Counted from the first letter of the stretch, positions 36,822 to 46,421 are shown. The stretch: 64,000 bases of DNA from Tyzzerella sp. (GCA_019415525.1 DXZA01000083.1:1-64000), one strand, 5' to 3'. Translations and numbers: made by a program. The notes: generated by a model not told the origin, from the letters alone.

Positions 36822-38180
36822 TTGCAACAAACCCATAAAAAATTAATTGAAATAGGTGAGAAAATACTATCTTCTTCAAGAAATGAGCTTTATGTTTCAA
36901 TGCCTTTTTTGGATAATGCTTTAAGTGGTCTTTCATATGAAATGAACCTTTCAACACTTTATACAGGTACTGACGGTATAAAAATACTTTATAACCCACG
37001 ATATTTGACAGATAGATATCTTTCTGACAGAGTACTTGTGAATAGGCTTTATATTCATATGATACTACATTGTATATTCCGTCACCCATTTCATAAAAAT
37101 AAAAGAGATAGTGAACTTTATAACCTTGCTTGTGATATTGCCGTTGAGTCTATTATTGACTCGTTACCTTTTAAATCTGTAAAACTTACTGTGTCTGATA
37201 AAAGAGTTGAAGTTTATGAAAGATTAAAAAGAAAACTTAAAGTTCTTACTGCTGAGGGTATTTATGAAAAACTTAAAGAAGAAAATTTATCTGTAAGAGA
37301 ACTTTCAAAATTACAGCTTGAATTTACTGTTTGTGACCATATTTTTTGGGTAGACGATGAAAACCAAAATAATGATGATAATGAAAACAATGAAAATAAT
37401 CAAAATAATTATAATGAAGAACAAAAAAGAAATGATATAGAAAAGAAATGGCAAGATATAAGCGAAAAAACACAAACTAATCTTGAAACTTTTTCAAAAG
37501 ATATTGGAGATATGGCAGGGGATATTGTTTCATATTTAAAAATAGAAAATAGAGAGAAATATAATTATAAGAAGTTTCTTGAAAAATTTGTTACACTTAG
37601 CGAAAATATTAAAGTTGATGATGACTCATATGATTATATTTTTTATACATATGGTCTTGAAATGTATGGGAATATGCCGCTTATTGAGCCTTTGGAATAT
37701 AAAGAAGAAAAGAAAATTGATGAACTTATAATCGCTATTGATACATCAGAGTCTTGTGAAGGTGATATAATTAAAAAGTTCCTTCAGGAAACCTATTCTA
37801 TACTTACACAGAATGAAAGTTTTTTCAGAAAGTTCAATGTTCATATAATACAATGTGATACTGTAATACAAAATGACTTTAAATTACAGTCTAAAGAGGA
37901 TATTGAAAAATTTATGGAAAATTTCCAAGTAAAAGGTATGGGTGGTACTGATTTTAGACCTGTTTTTGAGTATGCACAAAAACTTATTGATGAAAATGAA
38001 TTTAAAAACCTTAAGGGGCTTATATATTTTACTGACGGATATGGAACTTTTCCAAAAAAAATGCCTAAGTTTGATACAGCTTTTGTATTTATGGATAATG
38101 AATATAATGATAGAAGTGTTCCACCGTGGGCTTTTAAAGTTGTACTTGGTAAAAATGATATTATAGAAAGAAGGGATTAA
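36822..38180 (+). CDS. vWA-like DUF2201 protein with a degenerate metallopeptidase-like N-terminal domain
   Basis: A 452-aa protein. The N-terminal DUF2201_N-type segment has HMILHCIFRH (His79, His83 and His88), so the HExxH Glu is replaced by Met and catalysis is doubtful. A low-complexity Asn/Asp/Glu linker spans about residues 180-205. The C-terminal vWA-like domain keeps a full MIDAS: Asp307-x-Ser309-x-Ser311 (DTSES), Thr376 and Asp405 (FTDGYG). TTG 36822 is preferred since AGGAGG ends eight bases before it, while an in-frame GTG at 36813 lies in that site. It is paired with the MoxR-type ATPase three bases downstream. Confidence 0.85.
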   Translation: MQQTHKKLIEIGEKILSSSRNELYVSMPFLDNALSGLSYEMNLSTLYTGTDGIKILYNPRYLTDRYLSDRVLVNRLYIHMILHCIFRHPFHKNKRDSELYNLACDIAVESIIDSLPFKSVKLTVSDKRVEVYERLKRKLKVLTAEGIYEKLKEENLSVRELSKLQLEFTVCDHIFWVDDENQNNDDNENNENNQNNYNEEQKRNDIEKKWQDISEKTQTNLETFSKDIGDMAGDIVSYLKIENREKYNYKKFLEKFVTLSENIKVDDDSYDYIFYTYGLEMYGNMPLIEPLEYKEEKKIDELIIAIDTSESCEGDIIKKFLQETYSILTQNESFFRKFNVHIIQCDTVIQNDFKLQSKEDIEKFMENFQVKGMGGTDFRPVFEYAQKLIDENEFKNLKGLIYFTDGYGTFPKKMPKFDTAFVFMDNEYNDRSVPPWAFKVVLGKNDIIERRD

Positions 38181-38183
38181 ACT

Positions 38184-39722
38184 TTGAATATAAAAAGAGC
38201 TAAAGAAGAAATTAAAAATACCGTTAAAGCCTATCTTTTAAAAGATGAGTTTAATGAATATGTTATACCTACTGTAAGACAGCGTCCTATATTGCTTATG
38301 GGTGCTCCTGGTATAGGTAAAACTGCTATTATGGAACAGATTGCAGGGGAATGTCGTATAGGTCTTGTATCATACAGTATAACACACCATACAAGACAAA
38401 GTGCCGTTGGACTTCCTTTTATAAGTAAAAAAAATTATGGTGGTAAAGAGTATTCTGTTACTGAATATACAATGAGCGAAATTATAGCATCTGTATATAA
38501 TAAAATACAGGAAACAGGATTTAAAGAAGGTATACTTTTTATTGATGAGGTAAACTGTGTTTCTGAAACTCTTGCTCCTATGATGTTGCAGTTTTTACAG
38601 TCAAAAACTTTTGGTACACATAAAGTACCTGAAGGTTGGATTATTGTTACAGCAGGAAATCCACCGGAATATAATAAGTCTGTAAGAGATTTTGACGTTG
38701 TTACCCTTGACCGTATGAAGGTTATAAATGTTGAACCGGATTTTGAGTCTTGGAAAGAATATGCTTGGAAAAAAGGTATTCACGGAGCAGTGCTTTCATA
38801 CCTTGAAATTAAAAAGAACAATTTTTATATTATGGAAAATACTGTTGATGGTAGACGCTTTGTAACTGCAAGAGGTTGGGAAGATATTTCAAGTGTACTT
38901 AAAGTATATGAGAAATTAGGTATAAAAACTGATGAGCATTTTGTATATCAGTATTTACAGCATAAAAAAACTGCAAAGGATTTTGCTAATTATATTGAGC
39001 TTTATAATAAATATCGTACAGATTATAATATATCAGAAATACTTAATGGAGAATTCAATGATGTTTCAATTAAAAAAATAGAAAATGCACCATTTGATGA
39101 AAAACTTAGTGTTTTAGGTCTTTTATTAAGTAGTCTTTCAGATAAATTTAGAGAGGCTTTTGTTGCTGATTTACATACAGAAAGACTCTATACAATACTT
39201 AAAGAGCTTAAAGAAAAATTTACAAGTCCATACTGTAAAGATACTTATTTTAAAGATATTATGGATACTGTTATTGATGATGAAAAGGCTGTTTTTGAAC
39301 ATAAGAGAAATACAAATCTTATTGATAAAACAGAGTCTAAAGGATATAATAGAACTATTGAAAGTCTTGAAAATTATTGTAACGAAGCAGTTAAAAAAGG
39401 TATTACAGATAAAGAAGAAGTTTTTGATTTTATAAAACAAAATTTCGCTTTAGTTGTTGAAAATCGTGAAAATGTAATAGAAAATACTTCTGATGCTTTA
39501 AATAATGTTTTTGAATTTATTGAAAAAGCTTTTGGTACAGGTCAAGAAATGGTTATATTTATAACTGAACTTACTGCTAATTATTACAGTGTTAAGTTTA
39601 TAAGTGAAAATGGATGTGAAAAATATTATAATTATAATAAAGATTTGCTTTTTGATGAAAAACAGAAATCAATAATAAACGATATTAAAAATGCTAAAAC
39701 AGAAATGGACTTACTTTTTTAA
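38184..39722 (+). CDS. MoxR-type AAA+ ATPase partner of the vWA protein
   Basis: A 512-aa protein. Walker A GAPGIGKT at residues 40-47, Walker B ILFIDE at 117-122, and the MoxR-like sensor region TAGNPPEYNKSVRDFD with DRMKVINVEPDFESWKEYA. The C-terminal 230 residues are a helical extension of unknown role. TTG start with AAGGGA upstream, three bases after the vWA stop. MoxR ATPases remodel or load metals into partner complexes with vWA proteins; the client here is unknown. A terminator follows, so the operon comprises three genes. Confidence 0.88.
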   Translation: MNIKRAKEEIKNTVKAYLLKDEFNEYVIPTVRQRPILLMGAPGIGKTAIMEQIAGECRIGLVSYSITHHTRQSAVGLPFISKKNYGGKEYSVTEYTMSEIIASVYNKIQETGFKEGILFIDEVNCVSETLAPMMLQFLQSKTFGTHKVPEGWIIVTAGNPPEYNKSVRDFDVVTLDRMKVINVEPDFESWKEYAWKKGIHGAVLSYLEIKKNNFYIMENTVDGRRFVTARGWEDISSVLKVYEKLGIKTDEHFVYQYLQHKKTAKDFANYIELYNKYRTDYNISEILNGEFNDVSIKKIENAPFDEKLSVLGLLLSSLSDKFREAFVADLHTERLYTILKELKEKFTSPYCKDTYFKDIMDTVIDDEKAVFEHKRNTNLIDKTESKGYNRTIESLENYCNEAVKKGITDKEEVFDFIKQNFALVVENRENVIENTSDALNNVFEFIEKAFGTGQEMVIFITELTANYYSVKFISENGCEKYYNYNKDLLFDEKQKSIINDIKNAKTEMDLLF

Positions 39723-39740
39723 TAGTTTTTAATAATAAAG

Positions 39741-39768
39741 AACTCCTTATTTTTAAGGAGTTTTTTTA
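39741..39768 (+). terminator. Terminator of the LRR-vWA-MoxR operon
   Basis: AACTCCTTA/TAAGGAGTT with a TTTT loop and a T-run. Confidence 0.88.
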
Positions 39769-39830
39769 TTTGTTAATATAAATTTATCACTTTATGAATA
39801 TATTTATAAAAAACATTAGAGGTAAAATTT

Positions 39831-40616
39831 ATGAATAACAAAAAAATAATTAATATGATTAAAAAGAAAGGTATGTACATAGGTATATTTTTAGGTGTAC
39901 TTATAATTGCCGTTTTTGCAGGTAAAAGAACTACAATTCAAACATTTAATGAGCTTTTTGCAGAAGCTGAAAGAAAACTCCCTATATATTGTGTTGAAAC
40001 TGATGAAAAGAAAGTTGCAATAAGTTTTGATGCTGCTTGGGGGGCTGATGACACAGACGAACTTTTAAGAATACTTGATGAAAATGATGTTAAAACAACA
40101 TTTTTTATGTGTGGTTATTGGGTAGAGGATTATCCTGAGGAAGTTAAAAAAATTGCAGAAGCCGGTCACGACCTTGGAAACCATTCTGCTACTCACCCTC
40201 ATATGAGTCAAATTTCAAAAGAACAAATTAAAGAAGAACTTATGAAAACTCATGAAACTGTAAAAGAACTTACAGGGCAAGATATGTTTCTTTTCCGTCC
40301 ACCTTTTGGTGAATATGATAATAAAGTTATAGAAGGTGCAGAGGAATGTGGTTATTATACTGTTCAGTGGGATGTTGATAGCTTAGACTGGAAAGAATAC
40401 GGAGTTGAACACGAAGTTAATCAAGTTTTAAACCATAAACATTTAGGAAATGGGTCAATAATACTTTTTCATAATGATGCAGAATATACACCACAGGCTC
40501 TTGATACAATTATAAAAGGTTTAAAAGAAAAAGGTTATGAAATAGTGCCTATATCAGAGCTTATTATAAAGGATAATTATCATATCGACCACGAAGGAAG
40601 ACAGATAGCAGACTAA
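39831..40616 (+). CDS. Membrane-anchored polysaccharide deacetylase, PdaB-like
   Basis: A 261-aa protein with an N-terminal membrane anchor (MYIGIFLGVLIIAVFAG, residues 15-31) and an external NodB deacetylase domain. SFDAAWGADDT supplies the first Asp, HSATHPH the metal His pair, and LFRPPFGEYD and ILFHND the remaining motifs. The FDAAWG form resembles sporulation PdaB proteins, which fits the spoVA genes at 56 kb. It removes acetyl groups from N-acetylglucosamine or N-acetylmuramic residues of peptidoglycan. RBS AGAGGT. Confidence 0.9.
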   Translation: MNNKKIINMIKKKGMYIGIFLGVLIIAVFAGKRTTIQTFNELFAEAERKLPIYCVETDEKKVAISFDAAWGADDTDELLRILDENDVKTTFFMCGYWVEDYPEEVKKIAEAGHDLGNHSATHPHMSQISKEQIKEELMKTHETVKELTGQDMFLFRPPFGEYDNKVIEGAEECGYYTVQWDVDSLDWKEYGVEHEVNQVLNHKHLGNGSIILFHNDAEYTPQALDTIIKGLKEKGYEIVPISELIIKDNYHIDHEGRQIAD

Positions 40617-40748
40617 ATTTATTTATCACAATTATATTGACAATATATAATTTTAAAGATATAGATACTGTAAAAGAAACACTTAATAAATTAGGATATA
40701 GCGTTAAATAATTGGTATAAAAAAATAGAAAAATAATAAAATAATAAT
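40617..40748 (+). other. Short unassigned coding-like remnant
   Basis: After the deacetylase, the frame from TTG 40637 to TAA 40711 reads TIYNFKDIDTVKETLNKLGYSVK, which resembles the tail of a small alpha/beta domain. There is no ribosome binding site and no family match. It may be a decayed gene end or chance. Confidence 0.2.
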
Positions 40749-40786
40749 AAAAAGACTGGAACAAAATAGTTTCAGTCTTTTTATTT
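40749..40786. terminator. Bidirectional terminator before the DUF1836 gene end
   Basis: AAAAAGACTG and CAGTCTTTTT arms, with partial inner pairing (GAAC/GTTT), flanked by A and T runs. Confidence 0.8.
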
Positions 40787-41364
40787 TAAAAATAGGTATC
40801 AATAATTTTTTCAGCAATACGTTTTTCCGTATTTGCCTGAATTGCAACAAGAAGTACTGTAAGCAAAAGCACGATTTCGTCTTTATTTTTAAGCTTTGCA
40901 ATATCTTCTCTTTCCAAAAAGTCTTTTTGTTTATCAATATTAATAAGTATATTTTCTTTATTAAATTTTTGTAAAGAAACAAAATATTTATATACTGTTT
41001 CAAGACTTTCGGATTTTTCATTACATTTTAAATCTTCGGTAACAGGTTTCAGAAGTTTATTAATATCATTTATGGATAATATTGATTTAAGATGATATAT
41101 GATAACTAAAAGCATAATATGATTTCTTGTGTATTTCTTTTTGATAGGTGCAGGAAAAAGTTTTGCTTTTGCATAGTTATTAATCATTGTTTTTGTAAGC
41201 ACCTTATCTTCAGAATATCTTTTATATGATTTCAAACTTTCTTCCATAAATGTTGTAACTTGGTCCATATATAAATCTATATTTGGAATATCGTTTATTT
41301 CTATGGTATCTGTTGTTGTTACCTTTTTAATGATATCCTGTAGTTTTTCTATAAAACTATCCAT
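40786..41364 (-). CDS. DUF1836-family protein with helix-turn-helix-like start
   Basis: A 192-aa protein. YSEDKVLTKTMINNYAKAKLFPAPIKKKYTRNHIMLL (core NNYAKAKLFPAPIKKKY) is a winged/HTH-like segment typical of DUF1836, a family common in Clostridia and Bacilli without known function. ATG 41364 is preferred over an in-frame ATG at 41382 because TTAGGTGA lies directly before it. Its terminator overlaps the hairpin at 40749-40786. Monocistronic. Confidence 0.82.
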   Translation of the reverse strand: MDSFIEKLQDIIKKVTTTDTIEINDIPNIDLYMDQVTTFMEESLKSYKRYSEDKVLTKTMINNYAKAKLFPAPIKKKYTRNHIMLLVIIYHLKSILSINDINKLLKPVTEDLKCNEKSESLETVYKYFVSLQKFNKENILINIDKQKDFLEREDIAKLKNKDEIVLLLTVLLVAIQANTEKRIAEKIIDTYF

Positions 41365-41546
41365 TTTATCACCTAATTTCATAATATATTGCTAATAGAA
41401 GTATTATATAGCAATTTTATTCTGTAATCAACATATTTCAAATAAAATATATAAATATATATATATTGCTTTTATATAAAACAGGTATTATAATACTAAT
41501 ATATTAATAAGTAGTTTTTAAAACTATATATAAGGAGGGGTAGGCT

Positions 41547-42203
41547 ATGACCCATATTTTAGAAAGTAAAATAAAAGACCCAATAAGTGCTTTAACTCAT
41601 TTTTGTGGATTTATTGCATCAATACCAATTACTTTTGCTCTTGTATATAATGTTATTGAAGAAGGCAGTATTGTTTCGGTAGTATCATTTATGATATTTG
41701 GATTTTCACTTATGCTTTTATACGGTGCAAGTACCGTATATCATACTATTAAAACAGACCCAAAACATACTGCCATATTAAGACGTATTGACCATATGAT
41801 GATATTTGTTCTCATAGCAGGCACATATACTCCAGTATGCCTTATATCATTAAAAGGTAGTGTTGGTAATATACTTCTTATTACTGTTTGGTCAATAGCT
41901 TTTTTAGGTTTGTTTTTAAAAATATTTTGGCTTAATGCACCAAGATTTCTTTCCACTGCTATATATGTTGTTATGGGTTGGCTTGTTGTTATAGCTTTTG
42001 TACCTCTTTCAAAGGCTATTCCTTTTGATGGAATATTAATGCTTACAGCTGGGGGAATAACATATACTGTTGGTGCTTTGATATATGCTCTAAAAAGTGA
42101 GAAATTACACATAAAATATCTTAATTTCCACGATATATTTCATATATTTGTTCTTTTGGGAAGTATGTTCCATATTTTGTTTATGTTTTTGTATGTTCTG
42201 TAA
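41547..42203 (+). CDS. Hemolysin III / TrhA (PAQR-like) family membrane protein
   Basis: A 218-aa protein with seven hydrophobic helices. Motifs THFCGFIASIP near the N terminus, YGASTVYHTI, and C-terminal HDIFHIFVLLGSMFHILFM hold the His residues that bind zinc in the PAQR fold. The name 'hemolysin III' comes from a Bacillus protein. TrhA in E. coli controls membrane fluidity, and function here is unknown. GGAGGGG precedes the ATG by nine bases. Confidence 0.9.
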   Translation: MTHILESKIKDPISALTHFCGFIASIPITFALVYNVIEEGSIVSVVSFMIFGFSLMLLYGASTVYHTIKTDPKHTAILRRIDHMMIFVLIAGTYTPVCLISLKGSVGNILLITVWSIAFLGLFLKIFWLNAPRFLSTAIYVVMGWLVVIAFVPLSKAIPFDGILMLTAGGITYTVGALIYALKSEKLHIKYLNFHDIFHIFVLLGSMFHILFMFLYVL

Positions 42204-42220
42204 TAAAATGCAAAATATAT

Positions 42221-42250
42221 ATTGATTTTTGTGCAAAATTATGGTATATA
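42221..42250 (+). promoter_or_regulatory. Promoter of the leuS T-box transcript
   Basis: TTGATT (42221-42226), 18-base spacer, TATATA (42245-42250, running into TATAAT). Confidence 0.6.
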
Positions 42251-42284
42251 TAATATCTGAAAGAATGTAAAATGCTTTGAAAAG

Positions 42285-42517
42285 GAATAGTAAATATAAC
42301 AACTTTTTTCAGAGAGCTGTCGGTTGGTGTAAGACAGTATTTGTGTTATATTGAACTCGCCTTTGAGCTTCACTCTGAATTTTAGTAGGAAGTGACGTAT
42401 ACCTGCGTTAAAGGTTTTGAGTGCGTTTTTATAAATATAATTTTAAAAACGAAATAGAGTGGTAACGCGAAATATACCTTCGTCTCTAATTTATTTTAGA
42501 AGATGAAGGTTTTTTTA
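42285..42517 (+). ncRNA. T-box leader (tRNA-Leu) controlling leuS
   Basis: Stem I has the usual AGAGAGC and GGTTGGTG elements (42311-42329) and a GAACTC specifier segment giving CTC, a Leu codon (42356-42358). The T-box core AGAGTGGTAACGCG is at 42456-42469. The terminator ACCTTCGTCT/GAAGATGAAGGT plus T-run is at 42476-42517. The leader ends 20 bases before leuS. Starvation for Leu-tRNA is expected to relieve termination. Confidence 0.92.
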
Positions 42518-42537
42518 TTTAAGGAGGAAAAATTTTT

Positions 42538-44949
42538 ATGAATAGTCGCTATGAATTCAGCCAAATTGAAAAAAAATGGCGTGCTGAATGGGAAAAAAAT
42601 CCTATTAACAAAGAAGATGACAAAAAACCTAAATATTATTGTCTTGATATGTTCCCATATCCATCAGGTACAGGACTTCATGTAGGTCACTGGAGAGGAT
42701 ATGTTTTAAGTGATGTTATAAGCCGTTATAAAGTTTTACAGGGTTATCAGGTTCTTCACCCAATGGGTTGGGACGCTTTCGGTCTTCCTGCTGAAAATTT
42801 TGCTATTAAAAACAATATTCATCCTTCAATAGCAACTGCGTCAAATATTGCTAACGTTAAAAGACAGCTTCATGATATAAGTGCTATATATGATTGGGAT
42901 AGAGAAGTTAATACAACAGACCCTAATTATTATAAATGGACACAGTGGATATTCGTTCAGATGTTCAAAAAAGGTCTTGCTTATGAAAAAGAAATGCCTC
43001 TTAACTGGTGCCCAAGCTGTAAATGTGTTCTTGCAAATGAAGAAGCTACAAATGGTGTTTGTGAACGTTGTGGTGCTACTGTTACAAAGAAAAATCTTCG
43101 TCAGTGGATGCTTAAAATAACAGCTTATGCTGAAAGACTTTTAGAAGACTTAAATAAACTTGATTGGCCAGAAAAAGTTAAAAAAATGCAGTCTGACTGG
43201 ATTGGAAAAAGCTATGGTGCAGAGGTAGAATTTGCTGTTAAAGATACAGATGAAAAAATAACTGTATATACAACAAGACCTGATACACTTTACGGTGCAA
43301 CATTTATGGTGCTTTCACCGGAACATGAACTTGTAAATAAAATCACAACTGATGAACAGAAAGAAGAAATGGAAAAATATTGTTTCCTTGCTTCAACAAA
43401 ATCTTCTGTTGATAGAGTTACAGATAAAGAAAAAACAGGTGTATTTACAGGTAGATATGGTATAAATCCATTAAATGGTGCATTAACACCTATTTGGGTT
43501 TCAGACTATGTTCTTGCTGATTATGGTACAGGTGCTATTATGTGTGTTCCTGCCCACGACCAGAGAGACTTTGAATTTGCTAAAAAATTCGACCTTCCTA
43601 TAATTCAGGTTATTAAAGAAGAAGGCAAAGACCATGAAGAACTTACAGAAGCTTATACAGGTGACGGAATTATGATTAATTCTGGCGATTGGAACGGAAT
43701 GAAAGCTTCAGAGGCAAAAGCAAAAGCTCCTTTATACCTTGAAGAAAAAGGAATTGGTAAGAAAACAGTTAACTATAAACTTCGTGACTGGGTATTCTCA
43801 AGACAGAGATACTGGGGTGAACCTATTCCTATTGTACATTGTCCACATTGTGGTGCTGTACCTGTGCCAGAAGAAGAACTTCCAGTTGTTTTACCAAATG
43901 TTGAGTCATATAAACCAACAGATACAGGTGAATCTCCACTTGCAGACATTGAAGAATGGGTAAATACAAAATGCCCTTGCTGTGGTGCTGATGCAAAAAG
44001 AGAAACAAATACAATGCCACAATGGGCAGGTTCTTCTTGGTATTTCCTTCGTTATGTTGACCCACATAATAATGAAGCTCTTGCAAGTAAAGAAGCTCTT
44101 GATAAATGGGCTCCTGTTGATATGTATGTTGGTGGTATAGAACATGCTGTTTTACATCTTTTATATGCTCGTTTCTATACAAAAGTACTTTATGATATTG
44201 GAGCAGTTTCATTTGATGAGCCATTCTTAAAACTCTTTAATCAGGGTATGATTACAAAAGATGGTAATAAAATGAGTAAATCAAAAGGAAATGTTGTTTC
44301 TCCAGACGTACTTGTTGAAAAATACGGTTGTGACTCATTAAGAATGTATGAACTTTTCGTAGGACCACCAGAACTCGATTCTGAATGGGACGATAGTGGT
44401 ATTGATGGTGTATTCCGTTATCTTAACAAAGTTTGGAAATTTGTTGCAGGATATAAAGATAAAACTGTTGCTGCTACAAAAGAAATGGAATTTGCTAAAA
44501 ATAAAATGATTTATGAAATAACAACACGTCTTGAAGCTCTTACAATGAATACAGTTGTAAGTGGATTTATGGAATATACAAATAAAATGATAGACGTTGC
44601 TAAAAATGCAGATGGTATCGACAAAGATTCTTTAGAAGCACTTGTAAGACTTCTTGCTCCTTTCACACCACATATTGCAGAAGAAATGTGGAGAGAACTT
44701 GGACACGATACAACAGTATTTGAAGCAGGTTGGCCAGAATATGATGAGTCAAAACTTGTTGTTTCTACAGTTGAATTACCAGTTCAGATTAACGGCAAAG
44801 TAAAAGATAGCATTTCGATTGATAAAGATGAAGCAAAAGATGTTGTTCTTGCAAAAGCAAAAGAACTTCTTGGTGGAAAATTAGAAGGAAAAACAATAGT
44901 TAAAGAAATCTATGTTCCAGGTAGAATTATTAACTTCGTTGTAAAATAA
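42538..44949 (+). CDS. leuS: Leucyl-tRNA synthetase
   Basis: Class I synthetase of 803 aa charging tRNA-Leu. The HIGH motif appears as HVGH (residues 48-51) in PSGTGLHVGHWRGY. A zinc-binding Cys pair region (CPSCKCVLANEEATNGVCERCG) and the CP1 editing insertion (TTRPDTLYGATFMVLSPEH) follow. KMSKS is at residues 578-582. Full length. AGGAGG precedes the ATG. Confidence 0.97.
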   Translation: MNSRYEFSQIEKKWRAEWEKNPINKEDDKKPKYYCLDMFPYPSGTGLHVGHWRGYVLSDVISRYKVLQGYQVLHPMGWDAFGLPAENFAIKNNIHPSIATASNIANVKRQLHDISAIYDWDREVNTTDPNYYKWTQWIFVQMFKKGLAYEKEMPLNWCPSCKCVLANEEATNGVCERCGATVTKKNLRQWMLKITAYAERLLEDLNKLDWPEKVKKMQSDWIGKSYGAEVEFAVKDTDEKITVYTTRPDTLYGATFMVLSPEHELVNKITTDEQKEEMEKYCFLASTKSSVDRVTDKEKTGVFTGRYGINPLNGALTPIWVSDYVLADYGTGAIMCVPAHDQRDFEFAKKFDLPIIQVIKEEGKDHEELTEAYTGDGIMINSGDWNGMKASEAKAKAPLYLEEKGIGKKTVNYKLRDWVFSRQRYWGEPIPIVHCPHCGAVPVPEEELPVVLPNVESYKPTDTGESPLADIEEWVNTKCPCCGADAKRETNTMPQWAGSSWYFLRYVDPHNNEALASKEALDKWAPVDMYVGGIEHAVLHLLYARFYTKVLYDIGAVSFDEPFLKLFNQGMITKDGNKMSKSKGNVVSPDVLVEKYGCDSLRMYELFVGPPELDSEWDDSGIDGVFRYLNKVWKFVAGYKDKTVAATKEMEFAKNKMIYEITTRLEALTMNTVVSGFMEYTNKMIDVAKNADGIDKDSLEALVRLLAPFTPHIAEEMWRELGHDTTVFEAGWPEYDESKLVVSTVELPVQINGKVKDSISIDKDEAKDVVLAKAKELLGGKLEGKTIVKEIYVPGRIINFVVK

Positions 44950-44964
44950 TAATAATTTGAAAAT

Positions 44965-45006
44965 AAAGGATATATAGCTATAAAATGGTTGTATATCCTT
45001 TTTATT
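44965..45006 (+). terminator. Terminator of leuS
   Basis: AAAGGATATA and TATATCCTTT form the stem with a long AT-rich loop, followed by TTTTATTTT. Confidence 0.75.
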
Positions 45007-45197
45007 TTGAATAAATATGCAAATTATATTGTATTTTTTTAAGAAATTTGTAAAAATATATTGTTAAATTTCATAAAAGGTGGTAAATTATAAAACATGT
45101 TCCTTTGTGGGGTAGATGTTTTAATTTTAAAGGAACTGAATAAAAAACATACATATTGTTTTTTTATGCAGGATAAAAAAAGGAGATGAACTAAAAA

Positions 45198-46406
45198 ATG
45201 GCAGAGAAAAAGCTTAGTATGCCCGTAAAAACTCTTATCGGTCTTATATGTGGTGTTGTGGTAGGTCTTTTACTTGAAAACAATGCTGATATTGCAACTA
45301 CATATATAAGTCCTTTTGGTACATTATTTTTAAATTGTATCAAAATGGTTGTTGTGCCTATGGTATTTTCATCAATAGTTGTTGGTGTATGTGGTATAGG
45401 TGATGCTAAACGTGTAGGAAGAATAGGTGGAAAAACAGTATTGTATTTCCTTTGTACAACAATTTGTGCAGCATCATTCGGTATTATTGCTGCTAATTTA
45501 TTTAAAATTGGACAAGGATTTACAATAGAAGGTTCTGTTGCTGAGGTTACAATACCAGAAAATCCAGGAATTATAAATACTTTAATAAATATTATACCTT
45601 CAAATCCTATACAGTCTATTGCTAATGGGGATATGCTCCAAATTATAGCTTTTGCAATAGTAGTTGGTGCTGGTACTGTAATTGTTGGTGAAAAAGCAAA
45701 ATATGTATATAAATTCTTTGATGGAATGGCAGAAATAATGTTCTCAATAACAGGAGTAATAATGAAATTTACACCTTTTGCTGTATTTGCTCTTATAACA
45801 CCTGTTGTTGCTCAGAATGGTATAAAAGTACTTCTTCCACTTATAAGTGTTGTACTCATTGTTTATGGAACTTGTATATTCCACGCAATAGTTGTATATT
45901 CATCATCAGTTAAAATATTTTCAGGCATAAGTCCTATTAAATTCTTTAAAGATGCAGCAGAAGCTATTGTTTTTGCTTTTACATCTGCAAGTAGTTCTGC
46001 AACACTTCCATATTCTATGAAATCAGCAGAAAAACTTGGTGTTTCTGAGCCGGTAGCGTCTTTTGTACTTCCTCTTGGTTCTACAATAAATATGGACGGT
46101 ACAGCAATATATCAAGGTATATGTGCATTATTTATAGCTAATGTATATGGTATAGAACTTACACTTGTTCAGCAGATAACAATAGTTCTTACTTGTACAT
46201 TTGCATCAATAGGTGCAGCAGGTATACCTGGTTCTGCTATGATTATGCTTTCAATGGTTTTACAATCTGTTGGACTTCCTCTTGAAGGTATAGGACTTGT
46301 TGCAGGTATTGACCGTATAACAGATATGGCACCAACAGCAACAAATATAACAGGTGATATTGCTTGTTCAGTAGTTGTTGGAGCAACAGAAAAAGAAATT
46401 AAATAA
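45198..46406 (+). CDS. Dicarboxylate/amino acid:cation symporter (DAACS family)
   Basis: A 402-aa GltP/SstT-like transporter with eight membrane helices and two re-entrant loops. The serine-rich loop is AFTSASSSATLPYSM and the cation and substrate region has LGSTINMDGTAIYQG; DRITDMAPTATNITGD near the C terminus holds the substrate Asp. Substrate is glutamate, aspartate, serine or a C4-dicarboxylate; sequence alone does not tell. A 191-base leader contains an unassigned hairpin (45099-45136). RBS AAGGAG. Confidence 0.93.
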   Translation: MAEKKLSMPVKTLIGLICGVVVGLLLENNADIATTYISPFGTLFLNCIKMVVVPMVFSSIVVGVCGIGDAKRVGRIGGKTVLYFLCTTICAASFGIIAANLFKIGQGFTIEGSVAEVTIPENPGIINTLINIIPSNPIQSIANGDMLQIIAFAIVVGAGTVIVGEKAKYVYKFFDGMAEIMFSITGVIMKFTPFAVFALITPVVAQNGIKVLLPLISVVLIVYGTCIFHAIVVYSSSVKIFSGISPIKFFKDAAEAIVFAFTSASSSATLPYSMKSAEKLGVSEPVASFVLPLGSTINMDGTAIYQGICALFIANVYGIELTLVQQITIVLTCTFASIGAAGIPGSAMIMLSMVLQSVGLPLEGIGLVAGIDRITDMAPTATNITGDIACSVVVGATEKEIK

Positions 46407-46421
46407 ATTTATTTATTTATT

